From assembly GCA_041628615.1 (NCBI GenBank), contig JBFKOW010000220.1, positions 1-5,008 on the forward strand: a DNA stretch of 5,008 nt. The letters run 5' to 3'. Positions 1 through 5,008 of the stretch are shown in pieces. A program made the position numbers and the translations under genes. The stretch is from JAMWZF01 sp041628615 (GTDB lineage Bacteria; Pseudomonadota; Alphaproteobacteria; Rhodobacterales; Rhodobacteraceae). Below the pieces are notes generated by a model. That model saw nothing but the letters and a program-made list of their open reading frames with translations, did not search any database and had not been told where the DNA came from. Numbering within the stretch: the first letter of the stretch is position 1; each line of letters begins with the position of its first letter.

Positions 1-471
1 GCGGCGACCGAGGGCGGCGGTTTCAGCGCCGGACCGGGGGTGCAGGTCATCGACCTTCCCGGGATCGGCCCGGCGCTGCCGATGATCTGCTACGAGGGGA
101 TCTTTCCGCACCTGATCGGCCGCTACGACCGGCGGCCGCGGCTGATGCTGCTCGTCACCAACGACGCCTGGTTCGGCGAGGCGCTGATGCCCTACCAGCA
201 CCTCGCCCAGGCCCGGCTGCGGGCGATCGAACAGGGCCTGCCGATGGTGCGGGTCGCCAATACCGGCATCTCGGCGATGATCGACCCGCGCGGCCACCTG
301 TCCGGGACCATCCCGCTGGGCGAGGCGGGCTGGCAGGACGCCGCGCTGCCCCCGGCACTGCCGCCGACGCTCTATGCCGGCTGGGGCGACTGGCCGATGA
401 TCGGGCTGCTGGCGGCCCTGCTGGCGGGCTTCGCGACCTATCCCCGCAGCCGGACACGCGGATCGCATTGA
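1..471 (+). CDS. lnt: Apolipoprotein N-acyltransferase, C-terminal part (5' end outside window)
   Basis: Lnt is an inner-membrane enzyme that transfers an acyl chain from phospholipid to the N-terminal cysteine of apolipoproteins, the last step of lipoprotein maturation. The reading frame is open from base 1, so only the last 156 residues are seen and the start lies upstream. Visible is the end of the nitrilase-like (carbon-nitrogen hydrolase) domain. The segment LPMICYEGIF carries the catalytic Cys (window residue 30, bases 88-90) followed by Tyr-Glu, matching E. coli Cys387-Tyr388-Glu389. Next come the family motif TNDAWFG (residues 53-59) and RVANTGISAMIDPRG. A hydrophobic stretch near the end (WPMIGLLAALLAGFATY) fits the last transmembrane helix, and the protein ends in a basic tail. 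The catalytic Glu and Lys lie outside the window. The stop codon overlaps the putative metK -35 box. Confidence 0.93.
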   Translation, partial: AATEGGGFSAGPGVQVIDLPGIGPALPMICYEGIFPHLIGRYDRRPRLMLLVTNDAWFGEALMPYQHLAQARLRAIEQGLPMVRVANTGISAMIDPRGHLSGTIPLGEAGWQDAALPPALPPTLYAGWGDWPMIGLLAALLAGFATYPRSRTRGSH

Positions 472-496
472 CGGCACCGGGGTCCGCGCGTATGCG
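468..496 (+). promoter_or_regulatory. Putative sigma70-type promoter of metK
   Basis: TTGACG (468-473) and TATGCG (491-496) are separated by exactly 17 bases. The -35 box is one base from the TTGACA consensus, while the -10 box keeps only its first half (TAT). The -35 box overlaps the lnt stop codon TGA (469-471). Transcription would begin near 503-505, about ten bases before the first stem of the riboswitch, which puts the aptamer at the very 5' end of the mRNA. The spacing and position are seen directly; promoter activity is inferred. Confidence 0.55.
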
Positions 497-520
497 CGGT
501 TGCGACAATCCCCACCGTCA
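469..520 (+). other. Nested inverted repeat between lnt and the riboswitch (read-through RNA structure)
   Basis: Three nested complementary pairs are visible. TGACGG (469-474) pairs with CCGTCA (515-520), GGGG (479-482) with CCCC (510-513), and CCGCGC (484-489) with GCGCGG (494-499) around a GTAT loop. The fold exists only in RNA that reads through from lnt, because a metK transcript begun near 503 lacks the left arms. No T-tract follows, so it is a poor intrinsic terminator by the classical rule, though it could still mark or protect the lnt 3' end. Its right arm takes most of the riboswitch's first stem strand. Confidence 0.45.
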
Positions 521-560
521 CAACGGCTTCCTGGCGTGACGGCGAGCTTTTCAATGGAGC
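515..560 (+). promoter_or_regulatory. SAM/SAH riboswitch controlling metK translation
   Basis: This is an H-type pseudoknot aptamer. Stem P1 is CCGTCAC (515-521) with GTGACGG (536-542), seven pairs. The loop between them (522-535, AACGGCTTCCTGGC) matches the conserved core I recall for the SAM/SAH class. The pseudoknot strand GGAGC (556-560) can pair with the loop segment GCTTCC (526-531), with one bulge or wobble. GGAG (556-559) is also the metK Shine-Dalgarno, eight bases before the ATG. Known for the class: it binds SAM and SAH, occurs mostly upstream of metK in Rhodobacterales, and represses translation by hiding the Shine-Dalgarno when ligand is bound. The 13-base linker between P1 and the pseudoknot strand looks longer than in the minimal forms I remember. 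The call rests on motif match by eye, not a covariance-model search. Confidence 0.9.
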
Positions 561-567
561 GCTTTCC

Positions 568-1746
<1,179 letters not shown>

Positions 1747-1795
1747 CCAGGCCCCGGCCAACCCGGTTTCGGTAGGGCCGCCCCCCGTCCCGTGC

Positions 1796-1801
1796 TAGGC
1801 T
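1796..1801 (+). promoter_or_regulatory. Putative -10 element upstream of the GFA-family gene
   Basis: The sequence gtgcTAGGCTgct holds a TAGGCT hexamer of the form also seen before the 6PGDH gene (TAGGTT). It lies 43 bases before the ATG, which would give a leader of roughly 37 bases. No good -35 box sits 17 bases upstream (TAGGGC, 1773-1778), so the promoter is weak or needs an activator, if it is real. Confidence 0.35.
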
Positions 1802-1807
1802 GCTCTG

Positions 1808-1825
1808 CGGTCGGCACGACGACCG
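1808..1825 (+). other. Hairpin in the 5' leader of the GFA-family gene
   Basis: CGGTCG (1808-1813) and CGACCG (1820-1825) form a perfect 6-bp inverted repeat around the loop GCACGA. It would lie at the 5' end of the predicted leader and ends nine bases before the Shine-Dalgarno GGAGAA (1835-1840), so it does not cover it. It could stabilise the 5' end, or it could be chance in GC-rich DNA. Confidence 0.3.
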
Positions 1826-1844
1826 GCCCGACGCGGAGAAAGCG

Positions 1845-2237
1845 ATGCTGGAAGGAGCCTGCCATTGCGGCGCGGCGACCTGGCGGTTCGACGGGCTGCC
1901 GGAGACCGCGACGGTCTGTTCCTGCACCATCTGCCGCCGCTACGGCGTGATCTGGGCCTATGGCTGGGACGGATCGGACGTGCACGTCGCGGGCGACCTG
2001 CATGACTATGTCTGGGGCGACCGCGACATTGCCTTCCGGTTCTGCCCGATCTGCGGCTGCGTGGTCTGCTGGCGCGGGATCGAGCCGCACGAGGGCGGCC
2101 GGCACCGCATCGCCGTCAACCTGCGGCTGGCCGAGCCGGGCCCGGTCGCCGCGATCCCGATCCGCCGCTTCGATGGGCTCGACACCTGGGAGGACCGGCC
2201 CCCGGACGGCCGCCGCGTCGCCGATTTCTGGGCCTGA
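1845..2237 (+). CDS. GFA / CENP-V-like zinc-binding protein
   Basis: This small cytosolic protein (130 residues) belongs to the family named after Gfa, the glutathione-dependent formaldehyde-activating enzyme. Seen directly are the cysteine motifs of the fold: CHCGA (Cys6, Cys8), CSCTICRR (Cys25, Cys27, Cys30) and FCPICGC (Cys67, Cys70, Cys72). These are the sets that bind structural and active-site zinc. The length is typical of the single-domain members. The start is supported by GGAGAA at 1835-1840, with six bases between its GGAG core and the ATG. Most family members have no known substrate and many are unlikely to act on S-hydroxymethylglutathione. No formaldehyde-oxidation gene (alcohol dehydrogenase class III or S-formylglutathione hydrolase) is nearby, so only the family is called. 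It lies 98 bases after metK and 45 bases before trmB. Its stop codon touches an inverted repeat reaching the trmB ribosome-binding site. Confidence 0.88.
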   Translation: MLEGACHCGAATWRFDGLPETATVCSCTICRRYGVIWAYGWDGSDVHVAGDLHDYVWGDRDIAFRFCPICGCVVCWRGIEPHEGGRHRIAVNLRLAEPGPVAAIPIRRFDGLDTWEDRPPDGRRVADFWA

Positions 2238-2281
2238 CGCCCCGCCTTGAACCCGGCCCGCGCGCCGCGCTAAGGGGCGTC
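2236..2281 (+). repeat. Inverted repeat spanning the GFA-trmB junction
   Basis: GACGCCCC (2236-2243) is perfectly complementary to GGGGCGTC (2274-2281), with a 30-base loop that can hold a smaller CGGC/GCCG hairpin (2254-2257 with 2264-2267). The left arm starts inside the GFA-gene stop codon (TGA, 2235-2237). The right arm contains most of the AAGGGG (2272-2277) that would serve as the trmB Shine-Dalgarno. In read-through RNA the stem would hide that site; it could also end the upstream transcript, although no T-tract follows. Confidence 0.45.
2247..2276 (+). promoter_or_regulatory. Putative promoter of trmB
   Basis: TTGAAC (2247-2252) is a reasonable -35 box. A CTAAGG/TAAGGG element follows with a spacer of 17 (2270-2275) or 18 (2271-2276) bases. 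Transcription would start almost exactly at the ATG (2283), giving a leaderless or nearly leaderless message. The same AAGGGG reads as a Shine-Dalgarno five bases before the ATG, so the two interpretations compete. Confidence 0.4.
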
Positions 2282-2282
2282 C

Positions 2283-2999
2283 ATGACAACATCCGGCAAG
2301 CACCCTGCCGCCCCCTGGCGCAATTTCTACGGGCGGATCCGCGGCAAGGCGCTCAAACCCGCGCAGGAGCGATACCTCGCCGAGGACCTGCCCCGGCTGG
2401 CGCTGCCCGGCGTCGACTGGGACAGCAACCCGGGCCGGACGCCGCTGGACCTGCCCGCGTTCACCGGCGGGCGGCCGCTCTGGCTCGAGATCGGCTTCGG
2501 CGCCGGGGAACACATGGTGCACCAGGCCCGGACCCATCCCGGCACCTGCATCTTCGGTTGCGAGCCCTACGTGAACGGCGTCGCCGCCGCGCTGGGCAAG
2601 ATCCGGCGGGGCGGGGTGGGCGGCAGCGTCCGGATCCATCCCGGCGATGCCCGCGACCTGCTCGACGTGCTGCCCGAGGCGAGCGTCGACCGCGCCTTCC
2701 TGCTCTACCCCGATCCCTGGCCCAAGGCGCGCCACCACCGCCGCCGCTTCGTCACCCCCGAGCACCTCGGCCCGCTGGCCCGGGCGATGCGGCCCGGGGC
2801 GGAACTGCGGGTGGCCACCGACATCCCCGATTACGTCCGCCAGACCCTGCTGGAAGTGCCCCGCGCCGGGTTCTCCTGGACCGCGGCGGGGCCGGACGAC
2901 TGGCGGACCCCCTGGGCCGACTGGCCCTCGACCCGCTACGAACGCAAGGCGCTGCGCGAGGGGCGGAGACCCCATTACCTGACCTTCCTGCGGACCTGA
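2283..2999 (+). CDS. trmB: tRNA (guanine-N7-)-methyltransferase
   Basis: TrmB transfers a methyl group from SAM to N7 of G46 in the variable loop of many tRNAs. The 238-residue protein has a class I methyltransferase core. The SAM-binding motif LEIGFGAGEH is at residues 68-77, an acidic-end strand FGCEPY at 91-96, and PGDARDLL at 120-127. The family hallmark YPDPWPKARHHRRRF is at 142-156, and the C-terminal TRYERKALREGRRPHYLTF has the TrmB-typical TxxE(R) residues at 217-221. All are intact, and the length suits alphaproteobacterial members. The ATG is supported by AAGGGG five bases upstream and by the N-terminal NFYGRIRGK block. It uses the SAM made by MetK, two genes upstream. The GFA-family gene between them has no evident link to tRNA modification. 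A local promoter may make the transcript leaderless. Confidence 0.97.
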   Translation: MTTSGKHPAAPWRNFYGRIRGKALKPAQERYLAEDLPRLALPGVDWDSNPGRTPLDLPAFTGGRPLWLEIGFGAGEHMVHQARTHPGTCIFGCEPYVNGVAAALGKIRRGGVGGSVRIHPGDARDLLDVLPEASVDRAFLLYPDPWPKARHHRRRFVTPEHLGPLARAMRPGAELRVATDIPDYVRQTLLEVPRAGFSWTAAGPDDWRTPWADWPSTRYERKALREGRRPHYLTFLRT

Positions 3000-3010
3000 C
3001 CGGCATCCGT

Positions 3011-3039
3011 TTGGCGTTTCGCCCGCGCCGTTCTAGGTT
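3011..3039 (+). promoter_or_regulatory. Putative sigma70-type promoter of the 6-phosphogluconate dehydrogenase gene
   Basis: TTGGCG (3011-3016) and TAGGTT (3034-3039) are separated by 17 bases in the 63-base gap after trmB. Transcription would start near 3046, leaving a short leader that contains the strong Shine-Dalgarno GGGAGG (3049-3054), eight bases before the ATG. The TTGNNG / TAGGNT form resembles promoters often seen in high-GC Rhodobacteraceae. Activity is inferred. Confidence 0.5.
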
Positions 3040-3062
3040 CGGGGAAAAGGGAGGCAAACGAC

Positions 3063-4463
3063 ATGACGGACGTCACTCTCGGTCTCTACGGCCTTGGCAC
3101 GATGGGCAGCGCGCTGGCGCTCAACATCGCCGAGAAAGGGTTCATGCTGCACGTGGCGAACCGCTCCGCCGAGCGGGTGCCCGCCTTTCTCGACGAGGCC
3201 GGTCGGCTGGCGGAGCGGTTGACCGGCCATGACGGGCTGGTGGCGATGATCGACGCGATGGATTCGCCCCGGGCCGTGATCCTCATGGTGCCCGCGGGCA
3301 ACGCCGTTGACGCCACCATCGACGAGATCCGCCACCATCTCGCGCCGGGGGACACGATCATCGATGCCGGCAACGCCGATTTCAACGACACCCGCCGCCG
3401 GGCCGCCGCGCTGGAGGCCGATGGGCTCGCCTTCGTCGGCATGGGGGTGTCGGGCGGCGAGGAGGGGGCCCGGCACGGCCCCTCGCTGATGATCGGCGGC
3501 ACGCCGGCCTCCTGGACCCGGCTCCGCGCCGTGGCCGAGGCGATCGCCGCGCGCCATGACGACACTCCCTGCGCCGCCCATCTCGGTCCCGACGGCGCCG
3601 GCCATTTCGTCAAGACGGTGCACAACGGCATCGAATACGCCGAAATGCAGATGATCGCCGAGGTCTTCGGCCTGTGCCGCTCGGCCGGCACCGCCCATGC
3701 CGCGATCGGCGCGATGTTCGGCCGCTGGAACGCCGGGCCGCTGCAATCCTACCTCGTCGAGATTACCGCCGAGATTCTCGCCGCCAGCGATCACCACACC
3801 GGCGAACCGGCGGTGGAGGCGATCCTCGACCGGGCGGGCCAGAAGGGCACCGGGCGCTGGACCGTGATCGAGGCGCTGAAGCTCGGCCAGTCCGCCAGCG
3901 TGATCGAGGCCGCGGTGGGCGGCCGCGGCTGGTCCTCGGATCCGGTCCGCGAGGCCGCCGCAGGGATCCTTGCCCGGACCGACGCGGCGGTCGACCTGTC
4001 CGAGGCAACGCTGGAAGCCGCGCTGATCGCGGGCCGGATCATCGACCACGCGCAGGGCTTCGCGATCCTGAAGGCCGCGTCCGACGCCTATGGATGGCAG
4101 CTCGACCTCGCCCGGATCGCCGAGATCTGGCGCGCCGGCTGCATCATCCGGTCGGCCCAGCTCGATGCCTTCGCCGCCGCGTTCCGGACCCGACCGCCCC
4201 GCTCGCATCTCGCGCTCGCCCCCGAAATGGCGGCAAAGCTGGCCGACACGGTGCCGGCCCTGCGCGCCGCCGTCGCCGCCGCCGTGCAGGCCGGACAGCC
4301 GGTGCCGGCGCTGTCCGGCGCGCTGGCCTGGTACGACACGATGACCCGCAGCCGCGGCACCGCCGCCCTGATCCAGGCCCAGCGCGACTTCTTCGGCCGG
4401 CACGGCTTTGTCCGGGTCGACGGGCGCGACGACCCGCACGGTCCGTGGTGGCGGCGGGACTGA
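3063..4463 (+). CDS. gnd: 6-phosphogluconate dehydrogenase, NADP+-dependent, decarboxylating
   Basis: This cytosolic enzyme of the oxidative pentose phosphate pathway converts 6-phosphogluconate to ribulose 5-phosphate, CO2 and NADPH. At 466 residues it matches the long form of the family (E. coli Gnd, 468). The Rossmann motif GLGTMG is near residue 10. NRS (33-35) corresponds to the 2'-phosphate-binding Asn-Arg-Thr of the sheep enzyme and points to NADP+. Substrate and catalytic residues are in place: DAGN (Asn104), GVSGGEEGARHGPS (128-141), HFVKTVHNGIEY with Lys184 and Glu191, GQKGTGRW (Lys261, Thr263), Arg288, and C-terminal Arg441 and His447 in RDFFGRH. The extreme C-terminus (HGFVRVDGRDDPHGPWW) departs from the usual AHTYxRxD...HTxW but keeps its His and Trp. 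GGGAGG eight bases upstream supports the ATG. No zwf or pgl is visible, so it stands apart from its pathway partners here. Confidence 0.97.
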   Translation: MTDVTLGLYGLGTMGSALALNIAEKGFMLHVANRSAERVPAFLDEAGRLAERLTGHDGLVAMIDAMDSPRAVILMVPAGNAVDATIDEIRHHLAPGDTIIDAGNADFNDTRRRAAALEADGLAFVGMGVSGGEEGARHGPSLMIGGTPASWTRLRAVAEAIAARHDDTPCAAHLGPDGAGHFVKTVHNGIEYAEMQMIAEVFGLCRSAGTAHAAIGAMFGRWNAGPLQSYLVEITAEILAASDHHTGEPAVEAILDRAGQKGTGRWTVIEALKLGQSASVIEAAVGGRGWSSDPVREAAAGILARTDAAVDLSEATLEAALIAGRIIDHAQGFAILKAASDAYGWQLDLARIAEIWRAGCIIRSAQLDAFAAAFRTRPPRSHLALAPEMAAKLADTVPALRAAVAAAVQAGQPVPALSGALAWYDTMTRSRGTAALIQAQRDFFGRHGFVRVDGRDDPHGPWWRRD

Positions 4464-4480
4464 CCGGCCGTTCCGGTCAG
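4460..4480. terminator. Probable bidirectional terminator hairpin between convergent genes
   Basis: CTGACCGG (4460-4467) and CCGGTCAG (4473-4480) form a perfect 8-bp inverted repeat around the loop CCGTT. The stem contains the TGA of the 6PGDH gene (4461-4463) and, on the other strand, the TGA of the convergent gene (4477-4479). It reads almost identically from both sides, which suits a shared terminator. Neither side has a real T-tract, so efficient intrinsic termination is uncertain. Confidence 0.55.
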
Positions 4481-5008
4481 ATGTTGGGGTTGCTGCGCAG
4501 CGGATCGAGCCGTTCCGGCGTGCCCGGTTCGATCCGGGTGCCGAGACCGGCGAGGATCGAATCCACCACCTCCGTCAACGCCGCGCCCGGCGCGGTGTGC
4601 CGGGTGTAGACCGGCGCGGCCCGGTCATCGAGGACCGGCGCCTGCCAGCCGGCGGTGCTGGCCACGAAACGGTCGAGCCCGGGCCGGCCGAAATGGTCGA
4701 GATACCCTTCCATGACCACGTCGATGTAGCTCAGCAGGATCGGGTGCGCGGTGTCCGGCGGGGCGAGATGCCCGGCGGCGACCTCGTAGACGACCACCGG
4801 CCCCGGCGGCCCGTCATGGTCGGTCAGGTGGGCCACGTCGCGCCGCTCGTAGGCCCGTTCCCGGTGGTCGAGCGCGGCCCAGTCCGCCGCCGGAACGCTG
4901 GCCAGCAGGCCGTCGATCCGGCCGTCCGGGTCCTGCTCCACCGACAGGAACGCCACGCTGCGCAGGGTCGAGTGCCGCCACACCCGCCGGTAGCCCGACA
5001 GCCGCGCC
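4477..5008 (-). CDS. Gamma-glutamylcyclotransferase-like protein (N-terminus outside window)
   Basis: The frame is open from the stop at 4477 to the right edge, so a GTG at 4981-4983 is not the likely start; the codons before it read ARLSGYRR in frame. The visible 176 residues resemble the GGCT/AIG2-like fold, whose characterised members release 5-oxoproline from gamma-glutamyl compounds. Supporting features are the family-style GYRRVW stretch near the start, DGRIDGLLASV, and LDHRERAYERRDV. The Glu of DHRE (bases 4858-4860) sits where these enzymes carry their catalytic Glu. PILLSYIDVVMEGYLDHFG and VLDDRAAPVYTRH are typical of a bacterial subgroup annotated this way. The N-terminal YGSL-type binding loop lies outside the window and cannot be checked. 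Substrate is unknown; the call is to family only. It converges on the 6PGDH gene with 13 bases between stops. Confidence 0.75.
   Translation of the reverse strand, partial: ARLSGYRRVWRHSTLRSVAFLSVEQDPDGRIDGLLASVPAADWAALDHRERAYERRDVAHLTDHDGPPGPVVVYEVAAGHLAPPDTAHPILLSYIDVVMEGYLDHFGRPGLDRFVASTAGWQAPVLDDRAAPVYTRHTAPGAALTEVVDSILAGLGTRIEPGTPERLDPLRSNPNI

Noticed and set aside
2558..3232. Forward open frame across trmB into the 6PGDH gene
   Set aside because: It is a frame-shifted shadow, very rich in Arg and Pro, that ignores the clear start and stop signals of both genes. The same holds for the forward frame at 3674-4609.
3033..4439. Long open frame (468 codons) antisense to the 6PGDH gene
   Set aside because: It mirrors the sense gene in GC-rich DNA where stops are rare. 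Its translation is Gly/Arg/Ala/Pro-rich with no domain, while the sense frame has every 6PGDH catalytic motif.
1845..5008. A glutathione-linked system joining the GFA-family and gamma-glutamylcyclotransferase-like genes
   Set aside because: The two are on opposite strands, separated by trmB and the 6PGDH gene, and neither has a proven glutathione substrate. The link would rest on family names only.

Overview
The window is ordinary chromosomal DNA of very high GC, with G or C at most third codon positions. It probably comes from an alphaproteobacterium of the Rhodobacteraceae/Rhodobacterales. The case rests on three things: a near-exact SAM/SAH-type riboswitch directly in front of metK, a class described mainly from that order; the gene order lnt-metK-(GFA)-trmB; and proteins of the types usual there. 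I see no mobile element, CRISPR array, tRNA, rRNA or prophage gene, and coding density is high.

Layout. Positions 1-471 (+) hold the C-terminal part of lnt (apolipoprotein N-acyltransferase), cut by the window edge. The gap 472-567 is the richest regulatory stretch. A sigma70-like promoter has its -35 box over the lnt stop codon, and it is followed by a SAM/SAH riboswitch (about 515-560) whose pseudoknot contains the metK Shine-Dalgarno. metK (568-1746, +) is complete. It is followed by a small zinc-binding GFA/CENP-V-like protein (1845-2237, +), trmB for tRNA m7G46 methyltransferase (2283-2999, +) and a complete decarboxylating 6-phosphogluconate dehydrogenase gene (3063-4463, +). A convergent gene for a gamma-glutamylcyclotransferase-like protein (4477-5008, -) runs off the right edge. 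It meets the 6PGDH gene tail to tail over a perfect 8-bp inverted repeat that contains both stop codons.

How the genes relate. MetK makes S-adenosylmethionine and TrmB uses it, and the riboswitch would lower MetK synthesis when SAM or SAH is abundant. The GFA-like, 6PGDH and cyclotransferase genes have no clear pathway link to these. Most forward genes have their own promoter-like -10 element (CTAGG or CTAAG core) shortly upstream, so the run looks like independently transcribed neighbours with possible read-through rather than one tight operon.

No new multi-gene system is evident. The unusual material is RNA-level: inverted repeats at the lnt/metK and GFA/trmB junctions would let read-through transcripts fold differently from transcripts started at the local promoter. 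All foldings were worked out by eye and no energies were computed.
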